Shown piece after piece: positions 9,401-20,648 of a stretch of DNA of 64,000 nt. The stretch's first letter is position 1, and each line of letters begins with the position of its first letter. The translations under genes and the position numbers were made by a program. Source of the DNA: Candidozyma auris (lineage: Eukaryota > Ascomycota > Pichiomycetes > Serinales > Metschnikowiaceae); NCBI RefSeq assembly GCF_003013715.1, contig NC_072812.1, positions 1,798,001 through 1,862,000 on the forward strand, in the 5' to 3' direction. Below the pieces are notes generated by a model that saw only the letters and a program-made list of their open reading frames with translations, made no database searches and had not been told where the DNA came from.

Positions 9401-12400
9401 CCTTGGATAATGTTTTATTTTATGAGGTGACGCTCAACACAACCTTGTTGGAGGTGCAGCGTCTATTAGGGAAATCAAAAGATACTACAACAGAGCGCTC
9501 ACATCTCAAGAATCTTGGTTCGTGGCTAGGAAGAATAACACTTGCATATGATAAGCCGTTAAGAAGAGACCAGATCGCCCTTAAGTATCTTCTCCTTGAA
9601 GCTTTCGACTTCAACACACTTCACATCATTATTCCTTTCGTCTGTAAAGTTTTGGATCAAGCCAGTCACTCGAAGATCTTCAGACCACCTAATCCCTGGG
9701 TTCTAGGTGTGACAAGTGTTTTGGTCGAATTATACGAATGCGCCGATCTTAAATTGAACTTAAAGTTTGAGATTGAAGTTTTATTAAACTCCTTAGGCTT
9801 GAATATCAAATCAGTGGAGCAGTCGACACTTGTGAGGCTGCATAACCCCAGACCTGAAGCACTTGCAGCTTTGTTTGGTTTACGTCCAGAACCAAACGGA
9901 TTACCTGGTGATACGGCACGAGCTTCTGTGGAAATACCCGAGCAAGATTTGCAGGCTCAACAGCTTCAGCAGCACAACGCAATGATTCAACAGCAACAAC
10001 AGCCTGCCTACCCTCCTCATGTTCCACAGCAGAGAACTTTTGAAGAGGAAGTGACTCAAGCTCCAGGCCCTACTCAATTAGATGCGTCTTTCAGCAACCT
10101 CTCGAGCAACACCGTCTTCACACAAAATCCTAATCTTAGACGTGCTTTACAAGCATCTTTGGCTCGCGCAGTACGTGAATGTGCCGTGCCCATATTGAGC
10201 AGGGTGTCTGAGGCAGTCTTAACGACAACTGAAGCTTTAGTGAAGAAGGATTTTGCAACTGAAGGTGATGTTACCAAGTTCAAGAAAGCATATCTCACTC
10301 TTGCTCAGCAGCTCACTCATAGTATGGTTGTTTGCACAGGAAGAAAGATTTTGATTGAGACAATTGAGGCCACTATGTTCCAATTGCTAAGCAACCAGGT
10401 GAATCCAAACGAGCTACCATTGAATGAATTGAGCATTGCGATCCAAAGCAACGTGGATTTGTGTGTTGAAATAGTCGAAAAGCTTGCGATTAGCAATATT
10501 GGTGAGCTTATCGAGGAGCGCATGCGTCCTGAGGTACAATCTCGTGAAGCCATACCTCCAGGGGAACCATTCTGCAGTGCAAGCGCCACAGAGTATGCTC
10601 TTCAACTACCAGCCCCATTGGGATTACAAAGAGATGGTTTACGAGATGCTCAATTGAACATATACTATTTCTTTGGATCGAATACCGGTCGTGGCGAGCA
10701 GCTTGGTTCTCAACGACAAACGCCACCATTGGCTAATAGCCAAATTGATGCTCAACAGCCTTCTTCACATACCCTAGCATCCCAAAGCATGCCTTTTAAT
10801 ACGACTGCTCCAATGTCACAACTTCCTCAGGAGGGTACAGCTGGAAGAGGCAGCGTTCCACCGCACGTTGGTTCTCAAAATGACGAAATTGCAAACGTCG
10901 ATCAGTTGTGTACCATCATAACTCAAATGTTTGAAAAAGCCATCCAAATGCTTGGCAGTGTGAAAGAAAGTAAGTTGAGTGAGTTGCCCGCTGATCATCC
11001 AATTTTGCAGACACTCTCTCAAGCGTTGAGCGCTTGCCAAAGTAATGCATTGAAGCATCCCGATTTATTGCTTAAGGTTGCGCAATATGCTGTCAACTGC
11101 TTATTCACTCAACCTCACGAGAATCCTATAAGCAGTGAAATTTATGTTGTGATCTTGGATCGTTTGTGCGAGTATTCTCCATCGACCGCGAAAGATGTGA
11201 CTTGGTGGATGGTTCACTCTGTTGATCAAAGAAAGTTTAACATGCCTGTCATATTCTCGTTGATGAAGGTGCAGTTGGTTTCGCCTAGCAAGCTTGATGG
11301 CTCGATTGGAAAGCTTATCCATGATTCTCAGAGCCCAGTGCTTGTGAAGTTTGCTGCTACCTTGTTATTGAAGGTCTTGAGTGCCGATGAGCCTCGTACG
11401 ATCGCCTTGAGATCAGACTTCGCAGTGACTTTAGCGGCACTTTCCAACTTCAAGGGTGAAGACACATCCCAAGAAGTCATGGATGCTACCGCGGCTAGAG
11501 ACGAGCTTTTTGAGTTCCTCAGACGGTCAAATGGTCCGAGGGTACTTTCTGTTGGAGACAAACCGCCTAGCATGTATGCTGAAAGCGGATATATATTTGC
11601 TGAGTGGACCAAACTACTCGGACATGGTGAGGATACAGCCTCATTACAACAAAACTTCATCGATGGGCTTTATTATAATGGCTTCTTGACAGAACCCTCC
11701 AAGGTGGAGGTCTTCTTTAAAGCTGCTACTGAGGTGTCTACTAGCGTGTTCTCAGCCGAGCATGAAATCAGAAGCCGCACACAGCGTGAGGTTTACCTTG
11801 CAGTTGATTGTCTCGCAATATTGATTGTAAAAGTTGTGCTCAGATTCTCTAAAGCTGACGCTAAAGACGCTATCGAGTGGCTTAAAACTGTTCTTGGTGT
11901 CGTTTCATTAGTTTTGATTGATGAGCATGAATTCGCAAAGACAAACTGGAATGAAAGGGCCTACTTTAGAATTTTCTCAAGCATGTTGTGCGCATACGCA
12001 AATGCTTCTGTTCAAGATAGTCATGCCACTGAACACCTTGATGAAAAATTCTTTCCATTAATGGGGGAGATCTTTAATAGCCTTCAACCTACTGTATATC
12101 CCGGCTTCACATTTGCATGGATTCCTTTGATATCGCACCGCATGTTCCTTCCACAGCTACTCGAGCTTCCCAATAAGTCTGGTTATGCTTCTGCAATCCG
12201 TCTATTGACTGCGTTACTCAAATTTCAAAATATCTATACGAAGGATGAAGTTGCTCATAATGATGTCATCAATGTCATTTATAGAGCGATCGTTCGGATC
12301 ATAGTCGCGTTATGTCATGATTTCCCTGAGTTCATGGTTGAGAGTCACTATCAAATTGTCAGTGCTATTCCCTCAAACTATATTCAGCTTAGAAACATCA

Positions 12401-13137
12401 TTTTGAGTGCCACACCTTCAAGTATCACCCCAGAAGATCCGCATAGCATCGAGCTTGACATCAATACGACGCCCGGACATGATGTGGTACCATCTCTTTT
12501 CTATAGTACGGCAGATGATCTTGTGAAGGTGGGATTAAAGAAACCTTTGGACAATTATCTTAGAATTCCAGCACCAGGTCTTATGCGTACAATTCATGCC
12601 GGCACTAAATTGAATCATCCAAAAGTCTCGACCGATTATGGGTTTGATGTTTTGCACTACAATGTTAAGCTCATCAATGCGTTGGTGATTCACGTTGTAA
12701 CATCTGCTATGGAAGATAGCTCTCCTAAGAACGGGACATTTTTCAATTCACAATCATCACAATCATCTTTGATAGTGGATCTTCTTAATGTCGGCTCTAC
12801 AGAGTTCCGGTATCATCTTATTTGTGCGGTTGTTAATCAACTTAGATTTCCAAACAGTCACACTGTTTGGTGCATATCACTTCTCACCCATTTATTCTAC
12901 GGTGCTAATTGGGCATCCGGTGTTGTTCGGCATGAAGTGCAAGAGATTATTCTACGTGTCATACTCGAGAGAATTGTTGTCAAAACAAGGCCGTGGGGTT
13001 TGACAGTGGCCACCAAAGAGATTTTATGCCATGATGAGCAGCAAATAAACAAATTGCCATTCATCAAAACAGCGCCACAAGAGGTTCGTGTCACTTTAGA
13101 CACGTTGCTTCGTGCATTTAAAGGCGTAGTTCGTTGA
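6451..13137 (+). CDS. CDC39: CCR4-NOT scaffold subunit Not1 (Cdc39)
   Basis: Not1 is the scaffold of the cytoplasmic and nuclear CCR4-NOT deadenylase. The frame of about 2228 codons (S. cerevisiae 2108) has all family blocks: N-terminal HEAT repeats; the region with [20 protein letters not shown]; the MIF4G domain that binds Caf1 (about residues 940-1130, [15 protein letters not shown] and RPPNPWVLG); a Gln-rich linker; the DUF3819 Caf40-binding bundle (about 1225-1350, [14 protein letters not shown]); and the C-terminal Not1 domain (about 1700-2220, [30 protein letters not shown]). Start is uncertain: 6451 is TTG, and the first in-frame ATG is codon 258, well inside conserved sequence. Non-AUG initiation, an unseen first exon or a sequence error are all possible. 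UBC1 follows 148 bp downstream. Confidence 0.93.
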   Translation: MLHCLQLRRKPSGTVTPSNNQALRDLGTYPPIPEQPYDPILLVEEPATVTNSGEHELLEVILLQISILVTTTDANNWKANFKQIQYIIKYENKYLTTLSFLYKKVLQFTFSKPLGPEKEPLEHLLESILKSFASDNRYSRLFFHELESFRESSYFEVFEFIARFQNDPIIEFILLIEFATEKKKDQVKHYIANNFATVSELAKERSSETDKSWVNLLLNYVLPSKHFPFLDKVLSLGYWNAYSENIPAVTSFLERVTMMSFKDLLIEIGPENLIPKKILPSLLNLRPGEIDEGIALLIAEVLIPGSQGIASTNGGVTALTFVNNLPEANAKGAQLQACLKNIDSSKNLNWFNIFSRVRSYLYESSVRNSQPSLASVTQLLSALDFKKGLADIFLTLDWWFDKTLLFILQSMPTQRGAFDIISSPNLTLCYEDESEDQDLLKFVNIAKLEVQVMAKINAQSAQQNQAQSEGDKKFDYWLAQMFEVHCTSQPHHIIAGALAIPDKSPYILDRIDRLFAIIMDKSLVDVNLKHLLDVLVKFKELDVNLAISKLIEYYTSHMKPDSLTKVVLASSSSGLLDDLLKNAKSIDYSLYLQLAIEATNFGFDIEPVVEADSKDAKLRGVFYSVLLQLLEARTAQDFERGQQDQHQQVPSEQRPEQGKALGVSVVYRLLEVLKSLQGFVDADNLKNLQLSLLTTYPRLINFGTGHDQAILANEANYSNVFPAQVEQEMKAYYSKMYNKEMEIKDIVEMLSRMKNSDNPHDQDVFACMIHSLIDEYRFFSEYPLTALASTSLLFGALLQKDLIQGTTLTVALNFIWESCNQPQDSHLFKFAVQSLYNFKSRLHEYPMYCKHLLQCQSLSAHAKMYQIVKDASVGIPCPESSGSQQSRGETTTPVREEPLLVYNSVAQVSKNVTFAVQEEPEESVSDKLLFSVNNMTADNINSKIPDIKNLLSEKYFSWFSKYLVSERAKMEPNNHALYASLVFALDNVLFYEVTLNTTLLEVQRLLGKSKDTTTERSHLKNLGSWLGRITLAYDKPLRRDQIALKYLLLEAFDFNTLHIIIPFVCKVLDQASHSKIFRPPNPWVLGVTSVLVELYECADLKLNLKFEIEVLLNSLGLNIKSVEQSTLVRLHNPRPEALAALFGLRPEPNGLPGDTARASVEIPEQDLQAQQLQQHNAMIQQQQQPAYPPHVPQQRTFEEEVTQAPGPTQLDASFSNLSSNTVFTQNPNLRRALQASLARAVRECAVPILSRVSEAVLTTTEALVKKDFATEGDVTKFKKAYLTLAQQLTHSMVVCTGRKILIETIEATMFQLLSNQVNPNELPLNELSIAIQSNVDLCVEIVEKLAISNIGELIEERMRPEVQSREAIPPGEPFCSASATEYALQLPAPLGLQRDGLRDAQLNIYYFFGSNTGRGEQLGSQRQTPPLANSQIDAQQPSSHTLASQSMPFNTTAPMSQLPQEGTAGRGSVPPHVGSQNDEIANVDQLCTIITQMFEKAIQMLGSVKESKLSELPADHPILQTLSQALSACQSNALKHPDLLLKVAQYAVNCLFTQPHENPISSEIYVVILDRLCEYSPSTAKDVTWWMVHSVDQRKFNMPVIFSLMKVQLVSPSKLDGSIGKLIHDSQSPVLVKFAATLLLKVLSADEPRTIALRSDFAVTLAALSNFKGEDTSQEVMDATAARDELFEFLRRSNGPRVLSVGDKPPSMYAESGYIFAEWTKLLGHGEDTASLQQNFIDGLYYNGFLTEPSKVEVFFKAATEVSTSVFSAEHEIRSRTQREVYLAVDCLAILIVKVVLRFSKADAKDAIEWLKTVLGVVSLVLIDEHEFAKTNWNERAYFRIFSSMLCAYANASVQDSHATEHLDEKFFPLMGEIFNSLQPTVYPGFTFAWIPLISHRMFLPQLLELPNKSGYASAIRLLTALLKFQNIYTKDEVAHNDVINVIYRAIVRIIVALCHDFPEFMVESHYQIVSAIPSNYIQLRNIILSATPSSITPEDPHSIELDINTTPGHDVVPSLFYSTADDLVKVGLKKPLDNYLRIPAPGLMRTIHAGTKLNHPKVSTDYGFDVLHYNVKLINALVIHVVTSAMEDSSPKNGTFFNSQSSQSSLIVDLLNVGSTEFRYHLICAVVNQLRFPNSHTVWCISLLTHLFYGANWASGVVRHEVQEIILRVILERIVVKTRPWGLTVATKEILCHDEQQINKLPFIKTAPQEVRVTLDTLLRAFKGVVR

Positions 13138-13285
13138 CGTACGAACCATGTTTATGTCATATTTGTATTATAGAGCTTTTAATGCAATGTATAACGGTAA
13201 GCTAGGACGCCGTAGTGCGCACAACGAAACAAATACTTTTTGTAGTATGCGAATTGGAGCATTATCGGCTCACAACTTTTCTACT

Positions 13286-13951
13286 ATGTCGAGAGTCAAA
13301 AGAATCGCCAAAGAGCTCGAAGAGTGTCGCCAGGATACTCAAAGTGGAGTCAATCTTGAGCTTGTCAATGAAAGTGACTTGACCCACCTCACAGGTTACT
13401 TCCAAGGGCCACCCGGAACTCCTTATGAAAAGGGTGTCTTCAAGGTCGACATCGTGATTCCAAACGAATACCCATTCAAACCCCCGGTGATGAAATTTAT
13501 CACAAAGATTTACCACCCTAACATATCTTCTGTCACAGGCGCCATTTGCTTAGACACTTTGAAGGACGCCTGGACTCCCATCTTGACCTTGAAGTCATCG
13601 TTGATCTCTTTGCAATCATTGCTCCAATCACCAGAGCCAAACGATCCGCAGGATGCCGAGGTTGCCAAACACTACATCACCAACAAGAAGGGATTTGAGG
13701 AGACAGCAGCTTACTGGACTAAGCTTTACGCCTCGGACGAGAAGAGTGTTGGCAAGACCGAAATCAGCGATGCAGCTTTGTATGGCATTGACGAAGATAT
13801 TGTGAGTCAGTTTGAAAATATGGGATTTGAAAGATCTACTTCTATTGCCGTGTTGAGAAGAATGGGCGTAAAGAGCTTCGATGGTGTGAACAACAGGTCT
13901 GAGATGGAGAACAAGATTTTGGAGGAATTATTGAAGGAAACAAACCAGTGA
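13286..13951 (+). CDS. UBC1: Ubiquitin-conjugating enzyme E2 (Ubc1)
   Basis: The 221-residue protein (yeast Ubc1, 215 aa) has a class II E2 layout. The UBC fold spans about residues 1-150, with [12 protein letters not shown], the HPN motif ([15 protein letters not shown]) and catalytic Cys near residue 88. A C-terminal UBA domain follows (about 170-221, [26 protein letters not shown]), which is diagnostic of Ubc1 among yeast E2s. It charges ubiquitin for proteasomal targeting, including K48-chain extension with the APC/C and ER-associated degradation. I choose the ATG at 13286 because it matches the family start MSRxKRI; the frame is open 46 codons further up with in-frame ATGs from 13148. 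Confidence 0.93.
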   Translation: MSRVKRIAKELEECRQDTQSGVNLELVNESDLTHLTGYFQGPPGTPYEKGVFKVDIVIPNEYPFKPPVMKFITKIYHPNISSVTGAICLDTLKDAWTPILTLKSSLISLQSLLQSPEPNDPQDAEVAKHYITNKKGFEETAAYWTKLYASDEKSVGKTEISDAALYGIDEDIVSQFENMGFERSTSIAVLRRMGVKSFDGVNNRSEMENKILEELLKETNQ

Positions 13952-14576
13952 ATCTGACAGTGCCCTTGCGTGAACATAAAAAATTAGATCTACATAGCTC
14001 ATGCCGTCTCTGGAGGAATCGCTAGTATCCGTAGTCATTAAATTTAAATGCCATTCTATGCAACTACAAGTGATCTTGTTTGAGGAGAGCAAGCATCCGA
14101 AAGCACTTGATTGGAAATTCGTGAGTTGCACCGACAGATGTACGTTATTGATTACTTGATAGGAAACAAGTGAGCTTAACTGACTCATCATCATATTCGA
14201 GAAATATAGTTTTGAATATAAATGTAAACTCGCTACCCTTCACCTTGTACGTCGTCCAGAGACCCACTATACCTCAAGCTTCTTCTCTGCACTCTGGTGT
14301 ATACTATTGTGAGGGCATTCGGTGAGGTAGTGAAAAATTCCAAAGAGGTCTATTCTGATTTCCACGTCTGCTACATGTCGCACAGTTCTCTTTTTCTTCC
14401 GTTTTCAACCATCGAGTATATTCAATTACATCTACCTCTGATTGGTATCAATAAAAGATAGGAAGGCTCTTCGCTCAAAGTTTTAAGTCTAATATCTTTC
14501 TATCCTAGTTTTATCTGTTTCATATCCCCTGATTCATTTTAGCATCGGCATACAACTTATAGACAAGTACGAGATC
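13952..14576. promoter_or_regulatory. Intergenic region upstream of BRE5
   Basis: About 625 bp between tandem plus-strand genes. It must hold the UBC1 terminator and BRE5 promoter. I see only chance frames, AT-rich stretches (TTAAATTTAAATG near 14039) and a pyrimidine-rich leader before 14577. No RNA gene signature was found. Confidence 0.45.
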
Positions 14577-15830
14577 ATGACTGCTCCAGAAATCAAAAAG
14601 GACGCCATTTCCATCGAAGAAGTCGGCTGGTTGTTCGTGAAGAACTACTACGGCACTTATACTTCAGAGATTCGGAATCTTTACGCATTTTACGACAAGA
14701 ACGCCTCTTTGTTGCACGACGAGTTTCCAGCTAACGCTGAGTCTGAAGAGCCAGTGGCAAAGAAAGTTCACCGTGCTGCCGGCACTGACTCAATCAAAAA
14801 GCACTTCACTGAACAGAGCACCATCATTGAGAAAAACAAGATCGTTATTGAGAGAGCCGACTTTCAAAGCACTGTGGAGAACAGCATCTTGATCGTAGTG
14901 TGTGGTTCCTGGAAGCGTGGTGCTTCCAACCTTTGGCAGTTCGTCCAGACTTTCGTATTGAAGCCTGCTGGTGCGAAGACTTTTGATGTGTCTAATGACA
15001 TGTTGAAGTTCATTGATCTTTCGGAGAATTTTGAGGAACCTCAGTTAGTGGAGCAGAAGGCTGACACTCCTGCTCCAAATGGAAAAGCCGACGAAAAACT
15101 TGACGAGGATAAGAAGGTGACCGTTGAGCTGGAAGAAGAAACGGTTGAGGCGGTCAAGGAAGAGCCAGAGGCGAAGGAGAAGGACGAAACTGTTGTGGAG
15201 AATAAGACCCCCAAGGCAAAGGAAGAAGTCGAGTCAAAATCAGCTGCTGAGGTCATGGAGGACAAGGAGCCTTCAGATGTTAATGGTGCCGCTTCCAAGA
15301 CATCATCTAAAGATACCCCTGCTACTGCTCCTGCTGCTCCGGCGCCAAAGCCTACTTGGGCGTCTTTAGCTGCCATGCAACCAAAGGTGCCAGTCTCGAA
15401 GACCGCCACAGTGCCCTCTCCTGGGGCAGCCAAGAACGTTCCAGCCCCTTCTCCAGTTGTGAAGAAAGCGACTTCCCCAGCTCAAAATGTTCCTGCAAAT
15501 CAGCAGCCAAATCAGAGCCAACACAACTCCAAGTTCAAGAAGGATGAGTGGTATCCAATTTACATCAGGGATGCGGACTGTGACGAAGCAGACTTAAGAG
15601 CTGCATTGACCAAAACTTTTGGTGAGATGAAGTTCTTCAAGAAAAACCAGAGAGTAGTTTTGTGTGACTTCAAGGAGAAGGAGTATCAACAGAAGGCTTT
15701 GGAAGCCAAGGAGATTGTTGTCAACAATGTCGTGGTTCATTTGGAGCCAAGAACTCACAAGCACAATAATAATAACAACAATAACAACAACAAAAATTTC
15801 AAAGACAAAAAGGCTATGAAGAAGAAATAA
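14577..15830 (+). CDS. BRE5: G3BP-like ubiquitin-protease cofactor Bre5
   Basis: The 417-residue protein has the Bre5/G3BP architecture. An NTF2-like domain lies at about residues 12-155 (VGWLFVKNYYGTYTSE, then FVQTFVLKP). A long acidic Glu/Lys-rich and then Pro/Ala-rich linker follows (about 160-315), with PTWASLAAMQPK as a short conserved patch. An RRM lies at about 322-395 (WYPIYIRDADCDEADLRAAL), then an Asn run and a basic tail. In yeast Bre5 dimerises through NTF2, binds Ubp3 and helps deubiquitinate COPII Sec23 and act in ribophagy. The Asn run is encoded by a mixed AAT/AAC microsatellite. The start is the ATG at 14577. Confidence 0.88.
   Translation: MTAPEIKKDAISIEEVGWLFVKNYYGTYTSEIRNLYAFYDKNASLLHDEFPANAESEEPVAKKVHRAAGTDSIKKHFTEQSTIIEKNKIVIERADFQSTVENSILIVVCGSWKRGASNLWQFVQTFVLKPAGAKTFDVSNDMLKFIDLSENFEEPQLVEQKADTPAPNGKADEKLDEDKKVTVELEEETVEAVKEEPEAKEKDETVVENKTPKAKEEVESKSAAEVMEDKEPSDVNGAASKTSSKDTPATAPAAPAPKPTWASLAAMQPKVPVSKTATVPSPGAAKNVPAPSPVVKKATSPAQNVPANQQPNQSQHNSKFKKDEWYPIYIRDADCDEADLRAALTKTFGEMKFFKKNQRVVLCDFKEKEYQQKALEAKEIVVNNVVVHLEPRTHKHNNNNNNNNNKNFKDKKAMKKK
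15766..15796 (+). repeat. AAT/AAC trinucleotide tract coding poly-Asn in BRE5
   Basis: Ten or so consecutive AAT/AAC codons near the BRE5 C-terminus. The mixed codons suggest an older, partly stabilised microsatellite; length variation between strains is likely. Confidence 0.8.
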
Positions 15831-15993
15831 GCAATGGAAATCAGGGAGAGGAACGAAGAAGAAAAAACAAAAGACCTAGCATCTATAGAGATACTCAATC
15901 TTCTGAGAGAGTTTAATGCACTTAATATATAACGGCGTGCAAATTGAAACCTTTGTATTTCATCATTAAAAAATATTTACAAGTAATAGTGAA

Positions 15994-16530
15994 TTAATAT
16001 CCCCTCCTCTTAGCATCCAAAATCTCTGTTAACAAATTGGAGAATCTCAACAGGAAGTTTGATCTCCACCATTGCCTGTGCTTCAAGTCGTGGAGAAGAG
16101 CGGGTCTAAGGTGTCTCTTTTGCTGCTGTTTCATTTGAGGTATCTTTTCGACACGTACCAATTTCGTCAACTGACTCAAAGCAGCGGAAACGTTACCATA
16201 CTTGACATCGACGGTACGTCCTGCCGCTACACCCGTAACGTTTAATTCCTTTGCAACATCTCTTGGATGTTTCACCGTGTTGCCAAATGCATACTTGTCG
16301 TAGTTCAGACCAAACATCTGACCTTGCTGTAAATCTGGCGAGTTTGCTATCAACTCGTCTATATCAAAAACAGTGCTGGCATTCTTCTTAGCTGGAGCTT
16401 CGTTTTTTGGCTCCTTGAGCTCGTCGAATATGTCCATACGACGGCTCAGAGAATGAACATTTCTTCGACTTAAACTCACTTCAGTGAGTCTTTGAGAACG
16501 TAGTCTCCTGATGAGTTGAGTTTGGCGCAT
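15994..16530 (-). CDS. MRP21: Mitochondrial small-subunit ribosomal protein bS21m (Mrp21)
   Basis: A 178-residue protein (yeast Mrp21, 177 aa). The N-terminus MRQTQLIRRLRSQRLTE is Arg/Ser-rich with no acidic residue until Glu16, as expected of a mitochondrial presequence. The C-terminal third is the bS21-like region: basic, with HRQWWRSNFLLRFSNLLTEI and the ending DAKRRGY shared with fungal Mrp21. It belongs to the mitochondrial 37S subunit. The frame extends upstream only from a TTG; the ATG at 16530 is used. It converges on BRE5 (about 160 bp between stops) and is divergent from the NECAP-like gene. Confidence 0.85.
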   Translation of the reverse strand: MRQTQLIRRLRSQRLTEVSLSRRNVHSLSRRMDIFDELKEPKNEAPAKKNASTVFDIDELIANSPDLQQGQMFGLNYDKYAFGNTVKHPRDVAKELNVTGVAAGRTVDVKYGNVSAALSQLTKLVRVEKIPQMKQQQKRHLRPALLHDLKHRQWWRSNFLLRFSNLLTEILDAKRRGY

Positions 16531-17136
16531 GATTCTGTCGATCTTGTTGCAGAAACCACGGAGAAGGAAATTCACCCAGAAGAAAGCGATGGTCGTGTAC
16601 AAGTCATATTTGGTGCACTACAATTTTGCAATCACATTGGCAGCGAATGAAATGGAAAGTCAACCCGCAAGAACGAAAGTCAAACATCTATTTATGCTGG
16701 TATATTTCAACTGCTGTTTCGCTTGATCGCTCTAGTTCAGAAATCTTCGGAGGTTGTGCAAAGAATTGGTATGATTTTAATATTGGGCAGGTGTCGGGTC
16801 AAAGGCGACATCTTATTAGACATTAAATAAAATATCGAGAAGTGGTCCTAAAACTGACAATTTAGTGGGAAGGTTTAAAAGAACAATTTCATTGCAGTGG
16901 TATGCAAATATTTTAAACCCAACTCCTTTATGTGATAGGGACCCTCACTGCAGGAAGGCTCGTCTATAGTGTAGCATACCTACTTGGCAACTAATTGCTA
17001 ACACTATAGACTTTTTTTTTTTTTATTCGTTCTTACTTAGAGGGAATATTTCGACGAGGATAGAGATTCACTTTACTTCGATTCTTTGTTTACTGACTCA
17101 ACTTAACGCATAACCGGAAGAGTTCTTCAGGGCTTG
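16531..17136. promoter_or_regulatory. Divergent promoter MRP21 / NECAP-like gene
   Basis: About 606 bp between divergent starts. It contains a 13-nt T run at 17012-17024 about 115 bp before the plus-strand gene, a typical nucleosome-excluding tract. Nothing else is recognisable. Confidence 0.5.
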
Positions 17137-17838
17137 ATGTCAATTGTGTCAAATCAGCTATTCGACACGCATAAGGTGCTGGTGTTCAAGATTCCGCCAG
17201 GTGAAGTGACCCTTCCGAGATGGGATACAAAGGAGCAAAATGTCGTTTGGAAAGGCAATCTTAGGCTTATAGAAGAAGAGGAAACCATTGAGGACGATAT
17301 CGAGAAGGAACCATACGAGCTCTTGCGATTAAAACTAGAGTTTTACAATGCAGATAAGGCAGATCCCCTACTGGACAACATTGAAGAGTTTGACAAGTCT
17401 CAAGTCTGGGCGGAGGCTTGGTTTAATCCATTCCGAGAACAAGGGATCGATTGGGCCATTGCAAATGACAAGGATGACACAATCAAGATGACCCCAGAAT
17501 CTCCGAAATATTACAAAGTTGTTCTTCAGCTACCGGGCTCGGGATACCATCCTTTTTCATTCAAGATGGCTTCGAAGAAACAATCGGTTCTTCAAATTGC
17601 ATTGGGATTGAAGTTTGAAGACTCGTTCAATGCGATGTCTTTCTCTGAAAGCCTCGGGATCTATCGAAGGCGATTCAAAGCATTTCACGAAAAGTTTCTT
17701 TATGACCAGCATCTTACGAGTCTACATCACAGAATTATAAACGAGTTAAATGTTAGTGACAGAGAGCTGCGAGAACATACACCGGTTCTTGAGGACGATG
17801 ATGAGTTCGGAAATTTTGTGGGCTCTTCATATGATTAA
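17137..17838 (+). CDS. NECAP-like endocytic adaptor (PH-like DUF1681 domain)
   Basis: The 233-residue protein looks like the NECAP family. The domain starts with VLVFKIPPGEVTLPRWD, followed by VVWKGNLRLIEEEE, a strand pair (ELLRLKLEFYN), AEAWFNPFRE, the YYKVVLQLPGSG strand and the closing LQIALGLKFEDSFNAMSFSESLGIYRRRF, which matches the FxDRGDAFDFNVxLQDH region of animal NECAPs. NECAPs bind AP-2 and regulate clathrin-coat turnover at the plasma membrane. An acidic tail (LEDDDEFGNF) could hold a short adaptor-binding motif. The ATG at 17137 is chosen. Its stop is 28 bp from the convergent SSL2 stop. S. cerevisiae has no well-known orthologue. Confidence 0.72.
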   Translation: MSIVSNQLFDTHKVLVFKIPPGEVTLPRWDTKEQNVVWKGNLRLIEEEETIEDDIEKEPYELLRLKLEFYNADKADPLLDNIEEFDKSQVWAEAWFNPFREQGIDWAIANDKDDTIKMTPESPKYYKVVLQLPGSGYHPFSFKMASKKQSVLQIALGLKFEDSFNAMSFSESLGIYRRRFKAFHEKFLYDQHLTSLHHRIINELNVSDRELREHTPVLEDDDEFGNFVGSSYD

Positions 17839-17866
17839 ATACTAGATAACGCAGAACACGAACTCC

Positions 17867-20392
17867 TTATCGCTTCTTTTTGTAGTACATCTTTTGGATC
17901 AATGGGTGGTGCTCTCTCAATTCCTTATTTTTGTTCTTGCTGTACTCAATGTATGCCATGTCCTCACCACCGGCTAAACCTGCAAGAGAACCAGCACTTC
18001 TGGAAGCATTGCTGGCCTCGGCCTTGACACGGCCATTCTTTGGCATAAAGTTAGTGTCCTCGTCGTCGCCAATTTCAACACCGGCAGCATCTTCATTTTT
18101 GAGTAGAACTTGCTGCAAAAGTTCACGTCGCTCACGGGCAGATGAGTACGCTAGGTCCGGTAGTTGTTCCATACCTGATAAGTGCGTAATAACCTTGAAA
18201 GCGTAACCTTGGTCCACAAGAAATGCTTGACGTTTCGTTGAGTAGTACATCTCCTGGGTATCTTTAGAAACCAACGAGTAAAAGAAAGCATTAAACCCCT
18301 CATCATTACGTCTTTTAGCTCTCAAGATTCTCCCGAGTCTCTGTGCTTCCTGTCTTCTGGAACCATAATGAGATGAGATCTGGATCAAGCATGTTGCTTC
18401 TGGCAAATCGATGGATGTATCTCCAACCTTGGAAAGAAAGATTGTGTTCACTTGATCGTTATGTTGAAAATTTTGAAGGATTGTCATTCTTTCTTGCTGT
18501 GGCGTAGAACCATAAATGAAAGGTTTGCCTAACTTGAGAGCATATTCTTGCAATGCATAAACATTATCCGAAAAAACGATAATTTTGTCGCCTCGTTTTT
18601 CGTGATAGTGTATTAAAAATTGGCATGCCTGAAATTTAGTCGGATTCATGATGTACAATAACATCCTCTTACGCGACGATTCTCGAAGATATTCCTGATA
18701 GAACTCAGCTGTCATAGGACACCAAACTTCAGCGCATTGCACGTTTGCGATGTGGCCCTTTTGAGCTAACTCCATCCAGTTAGCTTCATACAACTTAGGA
18801 CCAATTAGAAAGTTCAAGTCGTAAATCTTCTCATCCTCACGAACTAAAGTCGCGGTTAAACCTAGCTTGGCATGAGCAGCGATGGTACTGACCACTCGTC
18901 TAAACATTGCTGCTGGGACAACGTGCACCTCATCTAGAATGACGAACCCCCACTCTCTCCCAGTCAAGAAATCCATGACTTTTTGAGAATCATGAGAACG
19001 GTTTCTAGTATTTGCGACCATAGAATACGTCGAGACAACTAACCCTGCATCACTTGTAAACATCTCTTTGTTTTCTGAAGTGAAAACTGCAATGTTTTCA
19101 GGTTGAATCGTACACCATTGTAGAAACTGTTGTCGCCATTGCATGACAGACACGGAAGATGTGCACAATACGATGACAGACTTCTTGATAGTGCATGCCG
19201 CAGTAATACCAACGAGAGTCTTTCCTGCCCCGCAAGGCAAGACAATAATACCAGATCTTGCACGACCGTTACCAAACATCTTGGAGAGGGACTTTTCTTG
19301 GTATGGTCTTATCTGCGTTGAAGGCTTCAAATCTATCTCTAGATTTGCATTTCTTTTATCGTTTCTGAAATCATACTCCTCTAATACGGGATATTCAATC
19401 TCATATAGTCTTTTCTTGACAAGTTCGACAGTCCCACTTGAGATTTCAAATGAGTGAACCGCATCTAAGTCATCATCCTCTTCCTCAGTCTTCTTACCTA
19501 CAACAGAGTCAAAAATCTCCTCTACATTCTTTTTCTCGCCATTTTCAGTCAGACCTCGATTTGAGAAGTCTTCCTGTTGATGATAGTCTGATTGATTTTC
19601 TCCAGATGAATCACTTTGGCCCTTGACTCGTAAAGGTCCAATCACGGGATCTTTTAAAAGCATCTGCAAAATATCAGCTTGAGTGCTTTCCACGAAATAT
19701 CTGTTATGCTTTAAAACAAGTTTGACTTTACCAAACTTCGTTGTTGAGAGACGAATGAAATTTAAAAATGATTCTGGGATTGGCGTCTTGGATAATCTTG
19801 TCAAAACAGCAATGATATCATCAGGTTCGAGACCCACAGAGACAGCGGCGTACAAAGAATAAGAAGTAATAGAATACTCATGAATGTGAGAAGGTCTGGA
19901 ACGCGGTTCCGCAACTGTAATGAGGAAATCTTGCGCTTGCTCTGCTAATGGAGAAAATGATTCGAGAATGATTCTTCCATCCGTTGGGGTGATCCATATG
20001 GGTCTTGAAAAATGGTCCGGTTTGAGTTTGAGGTAAGAAAAGTCATTTCTTCCAAATACTTTTGAGACAACGTCGGGAACATAATCAGCGGGAAGCTCTG
20101 GTGTAAGGGACACTAGTTGCTCAGAGGGATAATCATCATCACTAAGCTGCTCACTGATCGTTTCAACAGCTTCTTGTGCTTTAATCTTTTTGGCTGCAAT
20201 GGAGGGAGTATCAGGTGCACTTTTCCTTGGTGCTCTTGCCTTCCCAGACCCTGCCTTCCTCTTTTTGCTCGGACCACCGTACTCGTAATCATCGTCCACG
20301 TTTTTCTTGGAGGAAATCTCCTCATCGTAAGAATCATACGAATCATCAGAAAAGTTGCCTCTTTCAAGATCTGCGTAGTTCACCCTAGACAT
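17867..20392 (-). CDS. SSL2: TFIIH DNA translocase Ssl2 (XPB/Rad25)
   Basis: The 841-residue protein (yeast Ssl2, 843 aa) is strongly conserved. The acidic, Lys-rich N-terminus precedes the damage-recognition-like domain ([38 protein letters not shown]). Helicase motifs follow: motif I LPCGAGKT near residue 389, DEVH near 486, motif [13 protein letters not shown], the RED loop, and C-terminal lobe motifs [23 protein letters not shown] and [10 protein letters not shown]. It is the 3'-5' DNA translocase of TFIIH that opens promoters for RNA polymerase II and unwinds damaged DNA in nucleotide excision repair. The ATG at 20392 gives full length. Confidence 0.97.
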   Translation of the reverse strand: MSRVNYADLERGNFSDDSYDSYDEEISSKKNVDDDYEYGGPSKKRKAGSGKARAPRKSAPDTPSIAAKKIKAQEAVETISEQLSDDDYPSEQLVSLTPELPADYVPDVVSKVFGRNDFSYLKLKPDHFSRPIWITPTDGRIILESFSPLAEQAQDFLITVAEPRSRPSHIHEYSITSYSLYAAVSVGLEPDDIIAVLTRLSKTPIPESFLNFIRLSTTKFGKVKLVLKHNRYFVESTQADILQMLLKDPVIGPLRVKGQSDSSGENQSDYHQQEDFSNRGLTENGEKKNVEEIFDSVVGKKTEEEDDDLDAVHSFEISSGTVELVKKRLYEIEYPVLEEYDFRNDKRNANLEIDLKPSTQIRPYQEKSLSKMFGNGRARSGIIVLPCGAGKTLVGITAACTIKKSVIVLCTSSVSVMQWRQQFLQWCTIQPENIAVFTSENKEMFTSDAGLVVSTYSMVANTRNRSHDSQKVMDFLTGREWGFVILDEVHVVPAAMFRRVVSTIAAHAKLGLTATLVREDEKIYDLNFLIGPKLYEANWMELAQKGHIANVQCAEVWCPMTAEFYQEYLRESSRKRMLLYIMNPTKFQACQFLIHYHEKRGDKIIVFSDNVYALQEYALKLGKPFIYGSTPQQERMTILQNFQHNDQVNTIFLSKVGDTSIDLPEATCLIQISSHYGSRRQEAQRLGRILRAKRRNDEGFNAFFYSLVSKDTQEMYYSTKRQAFLVDQGYAFKVITHLSGMEQLPDLAYSSARERRELLQQVLLKNEDAAGVEIGDDEDTNFMPKNGRVKAEASNASRSAGSLAGLAGGEDMAYIEYSKNKNKELREHHPLIQKMYYKKKR

Positions 20393-20648
20393 GGCGATGA
20401 AAAGGAGTACTAAGTGACAAAGAGGAAGATGATTTGGAAACCTGCTATGTGAAGTGAAGTGTGAGGCGCGATTAGTAATGCACAGAATTCACCTTGAATA
20501 TGGCTCTAATGCACTCTGCGATCAAGACCGCATCCCAAGAATTAAATTGATTAAAATATAAATACTTAGCAAAAGGACACATACGTGTGCGCTTTATCTA
20601 AACTCTATGCTGTTGTGGTGATGCAAAATTTGTGGATATTCCCGAAAT

